Origin: CAYUPI01 sp964446585
Lineage (GTDB): Bacteria; Verrucomicrobiota; Verrucomicrobiia; Limisphaerales; UBA8199
Reading direction: 5' to 3'
DNA: 64,000 nucleotides
NCBI GenBank assembly: GCA_964446585.1
Contig: CAYUPI010000019.1
Span: forward strand, 37,485 to 101,484
In this document: in pieces, positions 32,414 to 44,600 of the stretch
Layout of the letters: the number at the start of each line of letters is the position of its first letter
Position numbering within the stretch: the stretch's first letter is position 1
Translations under genes and position numbers: made by a program
The notes under the pieces: generated by a model
Seen by the model: only the letters and a program-made list of their open reading frames with translations
The model's database searches: none
What the model was told of the DNA's origin: nothing

Positions 32414-35400
32414 TCAATCCAGCGCGCGATAGAATTTCTGCGTCCCGGAAATCGAGTTGGTATGAGGCGACGTCACGCGCGAGACCGTCAGACCGTTCGT
32501 AACGGTAACGTCGGTGTATGGCCCGGTAACACTGTCCGCCTGCTGGAGCACGCCGATCGACCACGTCAGCTTCAGTTGCGTGGCTGAAAGACGCTGCAGA
32601 GTGATGCCGGATGAGGGCGTGAAGGTGCCAGTGAAGCTCAGACCAGGGTTGTTGGCGCTCGCGGCCATAAAGATGGATTGCGCCTCGAGTGGTGTGAGCG
32701 CCCGGCGCCAAACACCAAGGTCGTCGATCCAGGCCTCACCGGCCTCGAAATAGCCACCACTCGGGTCCTGACCGATGCAAGGGGCGTAGCCGCTGTCGAT
32801 GTTGTCGGCATCCGCGGCGGTGGTGCCTCCCCGCTTGGAGAAGTGGGCCAGGACACCGTCCAGGTAGGTGCTCATACCGGCCTCGCGGTCAATGATGTGA
32901 ACCAGGTGATGCCAGCCACCATCGTTGATCGAGCCAACATCTCCATAGACCCCGATTCCGGCGCCGTTGACGTCGAAGACCGACGCGGCCCAGCCGCCGG
33001 GCCAGTTGCCACCAAGAGACGGAGGATTGAAGCCAAACGTCGGCGCGAACACATAACCGAACCCGAACGTCGAGCCCACTGCGGAAGCAAAGAACGGCAA
33101 GTCATCGCCGGCAAAATTCCCCGACAGCCGGATCCAATATGCGACCGTAAAACTAACGCCGGAACCGAATTTCAAGTCAGGCGGCACGTTCGTACCAGGT
33201 GTAGTGTTAGTCGTCGTGCTGCCAGGCGCAGTTACGAGACCTGTATGACCGAGCTTGTCCAACGTCGCGTAATTAGTAATTCCGCTGCCCTCGTTGGTGT
33301 CCGTCATATAGTGGAAGCATTGGCCCAGGTTAAGAGCGGTGAGGCCAAATGGGAGTCCGTCATTGTCTGAGACGAACGAGGCAGCGCCAATCTTGGTCCC
33401 GTTGTTGCCGCGCCCGGTCGCGTCGTTCAGGTTGCCTTCGAACTGCAGGTGCAACACCAGTTGGGAAATGTTCGGTGGCGACGACGGAGCGGGCAGGACA
33501 TTCAAGGTCACTACGGCGCTGTTAGTGGCGGGGCCAACCGAATTGTTTACGGTGACCGAATAATTGCCCGCATCGCTCAATGTCAGCGGATTGATAGTTA
33601 GAATGTCACTCGTCGTGCCGGAGATATTGCCGCCGTCGGTTATATTGGTCCCGTATTTTTTCCACTGATAAGAAAGCGGCGATGTACCATAGGCACCGAC
33701 GGTGAAGCTCGCGGGCAGAGTCACATAAGTCGTCAACGATTGCGGTTGCCGGGAAATGGCCGGCGGCGTGGTTGTGCCGTAGGCCGCGGCGTAGTGGGCT
33801 TGCACCTGCGCAGCCGAAAGAGCCTTGTCGTATATGGCAACTTCATCTAGTGAACCGGTGAAACCATCGTTATAGTCAGGGTCAGTGCCATCTCGCTTCG
33901 ACCCGATGCTGACCAGGGCCGTCGAGGACTTTATGTCTGCGCCGCCCGTGCTGGCGGTGTTGCGCTGCTCACCGTTCACGTAAATGAACATGTTCAGTTC
34001 AACGGCATCAAAGACGCCGACGACATGGTCCCAACTGCTGCTTGGTCCGAGGTCAGCCTCGACCTCGTGAATTTGGAAGAATCGATCCCGGACGAAAAAG
34101 TGGTAATTGCCTCCGTCCGAGATGTCCAGGCAGAACTGCTCGTTGGCGGTGGTGCCGTTGTCGCCCGTCCCTTTAGCAATGATGGCCGAGCCCCCGGGCT
34201 GCGCGGGACCGTTGACCCAGGCTTCCAGTGTGAAGCTGGCGTTGGTTCCCTCGAAATTAATGACCGGGCCGCTGACGTTAGGATTCCCATTGATATTGCC
34301 GACGTAACTATTGGGAGATCCTGACACTGAAATCGCATTGTCAGAGTCAATGACGGAATACCCGGGGTGTACGTGCTGCGTCACGTTGAAATACTGGCCG
34401 TCGTGGCTGCCCACAAGATCAAACGCATTCGTGCCGCTGAATTCATCCAGCCGCCAATAGGCGATTGGACCATCCGCGAGGATATTTGAGCCGTAACCGG
34501 TGGGCGGGGGAAAAGTGGTGACCGTGGCGACGGCACTTGTGGACGTACCTTGTGTTGGAGAGTATTGGTTGGAGAGAACGCACGTGTAGTTGCCGTCGCT
34601 GGACGACGCGGCGGTGTTCGTGTAGGCTGAAGAGGTTGCCCCGGAGATGAGCGTTTTTTTCAGGTACCATTGGTAAAAAATAGGTGGGCTGCCCACGGCA
34701 GTCACGGAGAGGGTGAATGGGAGTCCCCTAAATCGTTCAAGCGACTGCGGTTGGATCGTGACAACGGGTGTGCTTTGCGTGACCGTCATAGACACCGAAC
34801 TGGTGACAGCGCCGAAATTGTTAGTTACGGCCACCGTATAGGTGCCGCTGTTATTGGTGGTCAGATTGTTCAGCGCGAGATTGGTGGTGGTCACCCCGAG
34901 CGGCGAACCATTCTTATACCAGTTATAGACGAGAGTCGGGTTCCCTTCAGCCCAGATGTCCAAAGTCAGCGAAGAACCATCATAAACAATAGCGGGCAAC
35001 TGAGGCGCCCGATAGATGACGGGCGGGACATTCGCGGACAAGTAGAGGGCCTGAATCGTCGCTCCCGACAACGCATTGGTGAAGATAGCCGGCTCGTTAA
35101 TCCAGCCTCCAAAGCGGAAGTTGGCGCCGAAATCGGGGCCGGGGTCGCTTATCGACCCGACCGACCACGAATTAGTCACGCGGACAGCCCCAACGGTGTC
35201 GGCGGCCTGCGCGACCAGCACACCGTTACGATACAAGTTCCAATTTGCGCCATCAAAGGTCCCTGCCAAAAAGACCCAGTTGCCAATGTCACCGTCGGGC
35301 ACTGGATACTTGGCGCTGTTGTACGTCGTGCCGTCGGCTGTAGCCCCGACCTCGTAGTAAGCTGTGTTGGGAGCGTCTGAGCTGAGTTCAAAATCGACCG

Positions 35401-36616
35401 GGTCGCCGATGCGCAAGAACGTCCCTGTCTCGAAGAAATTCGCATCAACGGAGCCGTGCTCAATGACAGTGCGGCCTGTGTCTTTCACCGTCGGCTTGAT
35501 CCAGGCCAGCAGGGTGACACGCCCAACGAGATTAGAGAGCACACTGGGATTGCCAAGCCGCAGGTTGCCGGCCTCTCCACTGAAGAGGCAGGACTTGTCA
35601 CCTGCCAAAAGTCCGGAATAACCCGGCCCGGGTTGCGCTGCCAGCACGCCCAGCGTGTTGGTCCCGTCGGCACCCGGCGAGGCAATGGTGCCGCTGCTGA
35701 CCGCGACAGGGTAAGTGTTCGTGTTGGGGAACGTATAAGCCGGCTCATCAAGAGGCCAGTAGCCGACCGGGTTGGCAGCCAGGATTTGCGCATGGTAGCC
35801 GGCAGCGTTGGTCGTGGCCGCGTCGAAGTGGGCCTTGACCGTGGAGTCGCTCAAGAGTGACGCATAGACAGCCACTTCGTCCACCAGCCCGGTGAAAAAG
35901 CGGTTTCCACCAAATTCGAAGCCTGTTCGGCCGATGCAGAGCTGCGACCACTTGTTAGGTTGGAAATTCGAGATTTCGGCGGAGGTAAGGGTTACTTCGG
36001 CTACTTTCGCGCCATTGATGTAAAGCCTTTGGACTGCGCCATTATATGTGCCCGCAACATGTGTCCATGCGCTTGCGGTAACGACGCCGTTGGCTGAGTC
36101 AGCGAGACCCGAGTAAAGGTTCTCACCGCCGATACGGAACTCCATCCGGCCATTGTTATTCAAATAAAAGAGCCACCCCGATCGGTTATTTGGAAAGAAA
36201 AATGAGCCCGCAAAGGAAGATAAAGGGCAATTGCCTGTCGAATCACCCTGGGCCGCGCCCTTCACCCAGAATTCTACACTGAAAGGCGGATTGGGGTTGA
36301 GGGTCGCATTGAAAGGCACGTCCACACATGAAGCGGGGTCTCCAGATAACTGGACCGCGTTTCCGACCCTGCCCGCCACGCCATTCGTAGCCAGGGGCAG
36401 CACGTAGCCGTTACCAACAGCTCCAAGGGTTGACCAGTTGCTGGCGATGTTGGGAACCGGAGATGCGGCGGTCTCGTTCAATCGCCACCAGGCCGCGGGG
36501 TTGAGTCCACTCATCGTGGTCGGGAAGTCCGCGGACCTGACAGTGAAGACCGTCAGAAGCATGGGGAGCATCGCCGCCGCGAGACGAGGGGTTTTAGTGG
36601 AGGATATGGTTTTCAT
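32414..36616 (-). CDS. Secreted LamG/Ig repeat protein, 1,400 residues
   Basis: After a signal peptide (about 1-29) come a LamG-type concanavalin-like domain (about 40-265, WWRLNE) and a second one (about 278-535, GYWPLDE). Two Ig-like domains follow (about 540-705, each with YxWxxxG and SGTYTVAVTN or DGNYTCVLSN), then a third LamG (about 710-950), an Ig (about 955-1045) and a fourth LamG (about 1050-1315). LamG units carry the IDEVAIYDxALS / LVDEVAVYxxLLS edge strand. The C-terminal 80 residues end in QKFYRALD, the module shared with other proteins here. Role is probably binding of carbohydrate or surface attachment. A good sigma-70 promoter lies about 290 bases upstream. I see no enzyme. 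Confidence 0.85.
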   Translation of the reverse strand: MKTISSTKTPRLAAAMLPMLLTVFTVRSADFPTTMSGLNPAAWWRLNETAASPVPNIASNWSTLGAVGNGYVLPLATNGVAGRVGNAVQLSGDPASCVDVPFNATLNPNPPFSVEFWVKGAAQGDSTGNCPLSSFAGSFFFPNNRSGWLFYLNNNGRMEFRIGGENLYSGLADSANGVVTASAWTHVAGTYNGAVQRLYINGAKVAEVTLTSAEISNFQPNKWSQLCIGRTGFEFGGNRFFTGLVDEVAVYASLLSDSTVKAHFDAATTNAAGYHAQILAANPVGYWPLDEPAYTFPNTNTYPVAVSSGTIASPGADGTNTLGVLAAQPGPGYSGLLAGDKSCLFSGEAGNLRLGNPSVLSNLVGRVTLLAWIKPTVKDTGRTVIEHGSVDANFFETGTFLRIGDPVDFELSSDAPNTAYYEVGATADGTTYNSAKYPVPDGDIGNWVFLAGTFDGANWNLYRNGVLVAQAADTVGAVRVTNSWSVGSISDPGPDFGANFRFGGWINEPAIFTNALSGATIQALYLSANVPPVIYRAPQLPAIVYDGSSLTLDIWAEGNPTLVYNWYKNGSPLGVTTTNLALNNLTTNNSGTYTVAVTNNFGAVTSSVSMTVTQSTPVVTIQPQSLERFRGLPFTLSVTAVGSPPIFYQWYLKKTLISGATSSAYTNTAASSSDGNYTCVLSNQYSPTQGTSTSAVATVTTFPPPTGYGSNILADGPIAYWRLDEFSGTNAFDLVGSHDGQYFNVTQHVHPGYSVIDSDNAISVSGSPNSYVGNINGNPNVSGPVINFEGTNASFTLEAWVNGPAQPGGSAIIAKGTGDNGTTANEQFCLDISDGGNYHFFVRDRFFQIHEVEADLGPSSSWDHVVGVFDAVELNMFIYVNGEQRNTASTGGADIKSSTALVSIGSKRDGTDPDYNDGFTGSLDEVAIYDKALSAAQVQAHYAAAYGTTTPPAISRQPQSLTTYVTLPASFTVGAYGTSPLSYQWKKYGTNITDGGNISGTTSDILTINPLTLSDAGNYSVTVNNSVGPATNSAVVTLNVLPAPSSPPNISQLVLHLQFEGNLNDATGRGNNGTKIGAASFVSDNDGLPFGLTALNLGQCFHYMTDTNEGSGITNYATLDKLGHTGLVTAPGSTTTNTTPGTNVPPDLKFGSGVSFTVAYWIRLSGNFAGDDLPFFASAVGSTFGFGYVFAPTFGFNPPSLGGNWPGGWAASVFDVNGAGIGVYGDVGSINDGGWHHLVHIIDREAGMSTYLDGVLAHFSKRGGTTAADADNIDSGYAPCIGQDPSGGYFEAGEAWIDDLGVWRRALTPLEAQSIFMAASANNPGLSFTGTFTPSSGITLQRLSATQLKLTWSIGVLQQADSVTGPYTDVTVTNGLTVSRVTSPHTNSISGTQKFYRALD

Positions 36617-37182
36617 AAAAGTTCCGGGTTCTTTTCGGACGAGTTTGCTGTTGTTCGATGTCGGGATCGTGGCGGGCGGCCTGGTCCCAGCCTGCTCACG
36701 GCAGGCCGTTGTTCGGCCAGTCGGTGCACCGGCAGGACCAAGTCGTTCCTGGCATTGGTACTACGTAATCATGGCGCTGGACATTTCCCGGGTTTCGCGG
36801 GCTACGTCAAGCAAACTTATAGGTGGTCGAGCAGCACTCCTTCCAATTGTCGGACCACTAAGATCGGGAACTCAGATCTATGATCCAGCGAAGCCATTGT
36901 TTGACTTTATTATACCATGAATTGTTGGAAATGTCACAAGAAAATTGGGCCACCCGGACTTCCGCCTGCCAATGCAGCTTTGCCGCAACTCGCGTAGGCA
37001 TGCTCGGTGGAGGTTACAAATTGCAGGCTGGCTGAGCGCGCTTGGTTGCAAGATCCGTCCTTGAAAAGTCCCCGGATCACTCGCGTGTACTGGAGCATTG
37101 GCAGGCGTTCCGGACCCAACCGTGGCGTCTCGGTCGCATCTGTCGTGGAGAGAGAAAGGTGCCCTTCGAGCGGCCCATGGAG
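36617..37182. other. 566-base gap before the LamG gene
   Basis: The gap holds the promoter at 36909-36937. Open frames here on either strand are short or antisense to the oxidoreductase and have no recognisable domain. I see no RNA gene, although a long leader in front of the LamG gene is implied. Confidence 0.5.
36909..36937 (-). promoter_or_regulatory. Sigma-70 promoter reading toward the LamG gene
   Basis: Minus strand: -35 GTGACA (36937-36932, 5 of 6 consensus positions), 17-bp spacer, -10 TATAAT (36914-36909, perfect). The next gene downstream is the LamG protein, whose ATG is at 36616, so the leader would be about 290 bases. Confidence 0.5.
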
Positions 37183-38661
37183 CTACGCCCCAGCCCGATT
37201 TTTTATCTCCTTCAATTTCCGGGACTCGGGCCGCGTCGAGTAATATTTGTCGAGCGGATAGCAACCGCTGACGAGTCCGTTGCGCGGCGCGGTGGTGCAA
37301 TCGCTGAAGGTGCGGCAGATCGATTTGGTGGCCAGCGTCCCGTGCCCGAGCGCATCGGCCAAGATCGTCGGGTAAGCCAGGGCCATGCGACCCAAACCCA
37401 CGAGGTCCGTCCAGCCATGGCGCACGACATATTGGGCCACGTGCGGCAGGTATTCCTGCAAATAGCTGTAGGCCGTGCCGACGAGAACCAGGCTGCTCGG
37501 CGCACGGGCCTTCAACTGCCGGACGACGTTGATCTGCCGCGCGACGCCGACCAGCGGATCTTCCGGCGGCTGATAACCGTCCGAAGGCGGATAAGCGGCC
37601 GGCCGTTGAATGTGCGGATTGTAATAGGGCGAGCCGGCGCTGAGGTTGACAATCTTGACGCCAAGCTGCGCGCACAGCTCGAGGAACTGAACTGTCTCGG
37701 TCAGATCGTACTCGACCGGGTGGCTCGGGTTCACACCGAAAGCGTAGCGATAGGGCAAGCAGTGGGAGAAGTCTTCGGGAATTCCCGGCCCCAGCTTGCC
37801 TGGCTGCGATCGGGTCGGGTCAGGCTTGAACGGAACGAAATCGAACGCACTCAACCGCACCGCCAGGTCGATTTTGTTCCCACTTGAGCGAATTCCCGAC
37901 ACAATTTCGCGCAGAATCCGCGTGCGGTTCTCGAACGAACCTCCGTACTTGCCGGGCCGCGTGTAGGCGCTCAAAAACTCGTGGAGCAGGTAACCGTGGC
38001 AATGCTTGATATCCACGAAGTCGGCGCCCACGTCACGCGCAATTCTTGCCGCTTCAACATAGTTCTCAATCAGCCGCTCGATTTCATCATCCGTCCAAAG
38101 CTCATCGTCGCTGACGACGCCGAATTTACGATCGAGGACGGGATGCCGATAAGCCACGCGCGGTTCCATGCGGAACTTGCCGTTCGGTTTGCAAAACCGG
38201 CCGGAGTGCGTCAGTTGAAAGCCGATGACCAGGTCATCGGTTCTGCCGTAGCGGCTCGCATGCGCCGCGACCAGGCTTTCGCGTAGCTTTTCAAGGTCGG
38301 CCTTGTTGGCGTCGTTAATGACGAGTTGGTTCGGATTGGCGCGTCCATCCGCTCGCACGGCCATCGCCTCGACGCCGAAGATTAACTTCGCGCCGCTTGC
38401 GCCGAATCGTTGCCAGCGCCGGAGCACTTCCGGAGTGATGCCCCCACTGGCGGTCCCGTCCCAGCCTTCCATGGGCTGAACGGCGTAGCGATTGCCGATC
38501 TTCTTGCCATTGATCTCGATATGGTCGAGGAGCTGCGCCAGCGGTGAAGCCGAGCCGCTGACGATGCTGTCTTCACACGGCAGTTCGATGCCGAGCGACG
38601 CCACATGCGCTCGAAAGTCAGCCGGGGTCTTCAGCGTCGGGATGCGGACGAGATTAGTCAT
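37183..38661 (-). CDS. Old-yellow-enzyme-family NADH:flavin oxidoreductase
   Basis: The 492-residue protein is an FMN TIM-barrel of the OYE class. Visible motifs are QPMEGWDG (about 63-70), FQLTHSGRF (about 150), VDIKHCHGYLLHEFLSAYTR (about 219-238) with H-C-H at the barrel base, FENRTRILREIV, LRLSAFDF and GLGRMALAYP near the end. The last ~60 residues carry several cysteines (SICRTFSDCTT), which might form an iron-sulfur site as in 2,4-dienoyl-CoA reductase-like members, though the spacing is not the classical C-x2-C-x3-C. The ATG overlaps the end of the upstream gene by 8 bp, implying coupled translation. Confidence 0.85.
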   Translation of the reverse strand: MTNLVRIPTLKTPADFRAHVASLGIELPCEDSIVSGSASPLAQLLDHIEINGKKIGNRYAVQPMEGWDGTASGGITPEVLRRWQRFGASGAKLIFGVEAMAVRADGRANPNQLVINDANKADLEKLRESLVAAHASRYGRTDDLVIGFQLTHSGRFCKPNGKFRMEPRVAYRHPVLDRKFGVVSDDELWTDDEIERLIENYVEAARIARDVGADFVDIKHCHGYLLHEFLSAYTRPGKYGGSFENRTRILREIVSGIRSSGNKIDLAVRLSAFDFVPFKPDPTRSQPGKLGPGIPEDFSHCLPYRYAFGVNPSHPVEYDLTETVQFLELCAQLGVKIVNLSAGSPYYNPHIQRPAAYPPSDGYQPPEDPLVGVARQINVVRQLKARAPSSLVLVGTAYSYLQEYLPHVAQYVVRHGWTDLVGLGRMALAYPTILADALGHGTLATKSICRTFSDCTTAPRNGLVSGCYPLDKYYSTRPESRKLKEIKNRAGA

Positions 38662-41600
38662 CCTCTCTCGTGCTGGGGTCGAGCGCCAAACCGAGCTGCT
38701 TGAGCCCTTTGCCATGGCCGCCCACAAACTGCGACGGGTAAGCAGCATCGCCTTTGATCGTAAACCAGATGTAACGGTTGAAGGCGTCCTCGTCGATGCG
38801 ATCGGGTTTGCTGAAGTCCATCTCCCGGAGTCGCCGGGCCCAGTACTGTTGCTTGCGCGACGGCGTCGCGGCGGCCACGGTGCCGTCGGCGAGAGGCACG
38901 TTGTTCGGCAGCGAAGTGTAGGGGGTGAAATCAGGTGTGTTCGTGAAGCAGTCAAACATTAGCGGAGCCATGGCATCCTGCTGGTTCATGGGTGGGAGTC
39001 CAAGAATCTGCTCCATGGTGTGTAAGACACCCGCCTGATTGTAGAAAGTGCTCACGACCTGACCACGCTTCGTATACGGACTGATCACCAGGCACAAGGA
39101 ACGGTGGCCGTCCACGTGGTCGTAGCCGCTCTGCGGATCATCCTCGATCACAAAAATGACCGTGTTGCTGCCGAAGATGCTTTTCGTGACCGCTTCAACC
39201 ACTTGCCCCAGGGCCAGGTCGTTGTCCGCGACTTGCGCTGCCGGCGTGGGCGGCCCGCCGGTGTGATCGTCAGGTAAGTAGAGCAAGTGAAAAGCCGCCC
39301 AGGTCCCGTTGGTTTGCGCCTGGTTCAACTCGCGGATGAATCCGTCCGCGCGGACCACATCCGGAATTCCCAGATTCCAGCCCGGCACATTGGTCGAGCT
39401 GTAGGGTCGCAGGGAAGCCACGCCGATATTCTGCGAATAATGGATCGACCGGGTCCCATTGGTGAAATCAGTGTAGATTTGCGACCAGGTGGCGTTTGCG
39501 GGCACGGGCGTGGCGTAATCAAACTCGCCATAGTTGCGGAAGGTCAGCCCGTGCTGCAGCACATTGTTCCAAATGAACCCGGTTGAGGAATAGGTCAGCG
39601 GGTCATCCCCAAAAGTGTAGCTCCGGCTGAATCCGCCAAAGGATTTTTCAAGGTGATCGGTGCAGTTGGCCTCGGTGCTCCAGGAATGGCCGTCGGCCGA
39701 GTTGACGCCGTTGCAATAAAAATTATCGAGGAGCACAAATTGCTGTGCCAGCGCGTGGTGATTCGGCGAGACGAACTGCGGGTAAATGCACAGGCCGGGA
39801 TTGCCGTTGCCCTGGGGCAAGTCGCCGAAAATCTGGTCGTAGGTTTTGTTTTCCTTGAGAATGTAGAGCACGTGCTGGAAAACCGACGGCTCGCCGACTC
39901 GAGCAGGCACTGGCACTGGGGTCTGGCCTGGACGGAACATTAACTGCGTTTGCTTGATTTGCGGCACGCGGCCATTTTCGAAGACCTGCGCTGTGTATTT
40001 GCTCAAGGGATCACCAGATGGCGGTAGAATCTTATTGGCCGTGCCGAGGTACGCGTAGATGTCCCACGTGGTGTTAGCCGGCTGCCCTTGGCGGCTGCCG
40101 AGGCCCTTCACGTTGACGGCGTATAGAAAATTGCTGTCCGCGACTACGGCACCCGGAAACCAATCGGCCGGAACAAATCCTTGCAAGAGACTGTTTGTGT
40201 GTTGGGTATTGGGCAATTCGATCAGGGCGATGGCGTTGTTCCCGGCGTTCGCAACGAAGAGAGTCTTTCCATCTTTGCTCAAGGCCAGCCCGTCCGTACC
40301 GCTGCCGAACGGGAATGTGGGATCGGGCCGTACCAGGAAAGTTTCCTGGACGGCCCTCGTCTGGGTGTTGATCACCGTGACGGTGTCCGAATTGGCATTC
40401 GCGACGTAGAGCGTATTGCCGTCCGGACTGAGTGCCAGATCCGACGGGTGCAATCCCGTGGCCACCTGCGCGAGCTCGGCCCCGTTGCCTGAGAGGTCCA
40501 CGAACGACACCACGCCACTGGCCCCGACACCGCGATTATCAATCACCACCGAACTGCCAACCGAGGTCGCGGTGGGATCGCCGACGACGGGGGTGCGCCC
40601 ACCCCAATCCGACACATAGGCTGAGCTGCCGTTTGGGGAGAGCACCACATCCCAGGGTGCGATTCCGACGTTGATTTGGTGGCTTGTGCCTTTGTTCAAA
40701 TTGACTACCGCCAGACTATTGGCGATGGAGAGGCAAACGTAGGCGGTCGCGCCGTCAGCCGAGAGCGCAATGCCACAGGGGTCCGAGCCGTTCGGCAGCG
40801 TAATCGTTTGCGAAAAGGTGACCGCCTGGTTTGTGCTCACGTTCCACTGGTACAGTTCATTGCCTGCGCCGGTCACATAGACATGCGTGCCATCCGGGCT
40901 GACCGCAATTCCATGCAGCGACGCTCCGCCGCCCGGATACGCCAAAGTCGCCAGCAGCCGCCACGACGACACATCTACGACGAGCAGACTGGTCATGTTC
41001 TTGATGAAGAGGGTTCGACCGTCGGGCGCGAGGGCCAGGTCCACCGGCCGACCGGAAAACTGAAGCTGCTGACCCGCGGCTCGAAGTATTTGTTTGGTCG
41101 GCAGCGATTGCTCGGAGTTAGGCAGTTGTCCCGTCTGAATATCGGGTCGGAATTGTTTGAGCCGGTAGTAGGCCCTCAGGTCGGTGATCACCATGTTGCT
41201 GCTGCGATTGGTAGTCGGGCTGCCGACATCCTGCCAGAGCGGCTGGCTGAGGTTGGTAGCCTTCTGAAGCTGGAACTGGCCCGTCGGCCCGTTCCAATTC
41301 AGCGACAGCAAAGTTGCGTTCTGGCTGATGCTCGAGATTCGTAGCACCCCGTTCCCAGGTGGAAGTCCCGCCGCACTCGGGCCGCCCAAGGCGGCGATCG
41401 CCTCGGGCGCCATCCAGCCGTTAACAAATTGAATGCTGTTCACAAAGCCTGTGCGCGTCCAGCCGCCGCTACTGAGTCCCGTAGTAAACAGCAGCGCGGT
41501 CGGGCCCAGCGCATAACGGCCATCCACTCCGCCCGACAAGGACTGGCTGCCGACGGGGATTCCGTTGACATACTTGGTGAGTTGCTGTCCGGGCGGCGCA

Positions 41601-44600
41601 GCCAGGTCCACGGCAAACGCCAGGCGATACCAGGTATCGGCGGCCAGGGAGCCATTATATTGGCCTTCGGCGCCGATCCCGTTCGCATCCGGTGATGCCG
41701 CGGTGTCGCCGACATAAAACTCCGCGTCATTGCCGTCATGATTGAACGGATCCGATTGGAACAGCGCCCGCCATTGGCCCGTACTCTGGGCGGGGAACAT
41801 CACGTCCATCAGCAGAGTGTATTGGTTCACGAAATGTCCGCCGCCATTTTGCTTGGCGCCGTGGCGCATATAAAATCCCTGGCTAATCGAATTGCTGCCA
41901 AACGCCATGACTTTGGCGAGTTGCCCGTTGACGCTCATCAACGGGAAAGTGGTGATCGCGGATGTATCCCCGAGAAATTCCAAATCTGCGCCGACTGTTG
42001 CTCGGAGATCACCCTGGTCGAAATCCCATTGGCCCGTGACGGCCAGTTCATACACCGTGAGAACTGCTCCCGCGCTCAGCACGGCACCGGAGCCGTTGCT
42101 GATGAGCGCGGTGTACACGCCCTGGCTGACTGCCCCGACCGAGGTCAGGACCAGCGTGGCGTTGGTCGCACCGACGATGTTCGTGCCGTTCAGCTTCCAT
42201 TGGAACGTTAACTGGCCTGGCCCCGTCGCAGCCACCGTCAGCGTCGCAGTGGAGCCGACCGCGACGTTCAAGTTGACCGGCTGCGCCGAAATGATCGGAG
42301 CTTGGCCCGGCACTGCCTGGGTCAGCGGCTGACCGTTCAAGCCAGTCGCGTAAATCGCGGCAATTTCGTCGGGAGTGAGCACTCGGCTCCAGATGCCGAA
42401 ATCGTCAATGTCCGCCGCGGCTGAATAGACGCCGTTGCCGCTGCTGCCGATGAGGGTGTTGAAACCGGCGTTGAACGAAGCCGTTCCTGAAGGACTGATA
42501 TCGCCGGTGTTCGCGGCCAGGCCATCGACATAGCTAATCACCTGGTTGGCCGTTCGATCGAACGTCACGGTAATCAGGTGCCAGTTGGCGTCCGAGAAGG
42601 GTGGGTTGAGACCCACATCACGGCGTGTGCCACCGACGGCATTGTAATTCAAGTTCTTCGGGTCCAGCTCTGAAATGACCCACCCGACATCGGCCCCCGA
42701 TGTCCAATCCTTGTTTCCAGTCAACGCTCCGTTCCCGCTGGCAAATGTTCGTTCCCACATCGAAACGCTGAAGCTGTTCGAATAAATCCTTTCCAGATTG
42801 CCTAACGTGATCGCCCAGTCTTCCGGCTGCCCGGCCGTCGCCGTGTTGGCGAAAGTGACCGCGCCACCGATGACACCGTTCTTGTATCGCGGCCCATAGG
42901 TCGCCCCGCCGGTGTACATTGCGCCATTGTTGGTGGTGCCGCCTTGCGCGTTGAGGTTGTTGTCGAAATTCAGATAGACGATCAGACCGTTCGTTACCGT
43001 GGTCGGTGGTCCTGAGGTCCTGACAGTGAGGGTCGCCACGCTGCTGGTCGCGCGGCCATAAGTGTTGGTGACGAGGGCGCTATAGTCGCCGGCGTCATTG
43101 GTGGTCGCGCTGGGAATCATATAGCTCGTGCCGGTGGCGCCGCCGATATCGCCGCTGTTCTTGAGCCATTGATAACTCAGCGGCCTGGCACCCGCAGCCA
43201 CCAGATTGAAGGAAGCAGGATTGCTCACCCCCACGGTCAGGCTCTGCGGCTGGCTTGTGATCACCGGCGGGCCGGTCGCGGCGAAAACCGCGAGCGAACC
43301 GTTCATTGCCAGGTTGTTTGTGTCCCACGCCAGCCCGGCGTTTAGTGGTGGAAGGATTAAACTCGAAAAAGCCCCACCATAGCTCGTTGCATTAAATAGG
43401 ATGAAGCTATCACCCGCTGCCAGCGCGCCTGGGCCGATGTTTGTGACTACGAGAGAACCGCCGTAAGTGATACTGCTCAGGCCGGCAACCTGGTCGTTCG
43501 CCAGCGTCGCGCCTGTTTTGCTGGTCTCCATCAGCGCCGTGCCGGCGAGGTTGAGCGTGCTGTAAATCGTCAGCGTTCCCGGGCCGCTGTCGCCCGGTGC
43601 CAGGACGCCGCCGTTCTGCACCGTGACCGGCCCATTGAGTGCGCTGTTGCCGGCCAGCGTCCCGCCACTCTGGACCGTCAGGCTGCCGGTGCTCGATGAG
43701 CCATCCAGTTGCAGTGTTCCGCTGGCGATGGTTGTGGCGCCGGAATAAGTGCTTGCGCCCGTCAGTCGCAGCAGCGCGGGGCCGTTCTTGATGAGATTGA
43801 GCGGGCCGGTCGTGCCACTGCCCGAGCCGGGATACTCCGCATAGACGTCCGTGATTAAACCGCCATAGGTCGTGTCATGGTTTTGGGTCGTCGTCAAAGT
43901 CACAGCGCCGAGCGTGAGGGACGCGCCGGTCTTAAGATTGCCATTGGCGATGAGGGCCGTGCCGGCGCCGGGAGAGGAAAGGTCGGAAACAACTGCATTG
44001 TTTCCGTAAAGGAAGAGTCGGGCGTTGTTGCCGGAGGCAGCATTGAACGTGAGCACATTGGTGCGCGTTAACGCATTCGCGTTGCCGAGATACACCGAAC
44101 CGCGCTGAATCTCCACCGGGCCGGTAAATGTGTTGGCCGCGTTAAGCGCAAAGGGCACCTCCATCGGGTTGGATGCGGTCCAATTGTTTTGCGCCATAAA
44201 CGTCAGACCGCCTGCGCCCGAGATCGCGCCGGCAAACTGGCAGTCTGCACCGCTCAAACCATATTGGCCGACGCCGTTGTGCCCGGTTTTTCCATAGATG
44301 AAGCGTTGGTTGCTTCCGAGATCGAGGCTCGTGGCCAGGCGCGCACCATAGTCGGTGTTGGAAACATGGTTCGGGCCGAAGTAGAGGTCAGCAGCGGCCG
44401 GCCCGTTGGTCGCGGAGGCAAGGCGCAGCGTGCCGGCGCCAGACACGTCGAGCGCAGTGCTGGATGCATTGACCGACAGATTCAAAGTCCCGTAGGACTC
44501 CACAAACGCTGCTGCGGCGGAAATATTGAGCGTGCTGCCCGCGGCGAATGTAGCGGTGCCAAGCGCCAGTGTACCCGCACTGACTGCCGTCGTTCCCGAG

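Noticed and set aside
36878..37675. 265-residue minus-strand frame before the LamG gene
   Set aside because: It overlaps the oxidoreductase C-terminus in another frame and shows low-complexity Arg/Ala composition without a domain.
37042..37887. Long plus-strand open frame antisense to the oxidoreductase
   Set aside because: It is the mirror of a well-supported OYE gene in a GC-rich region, with no domain of its own.
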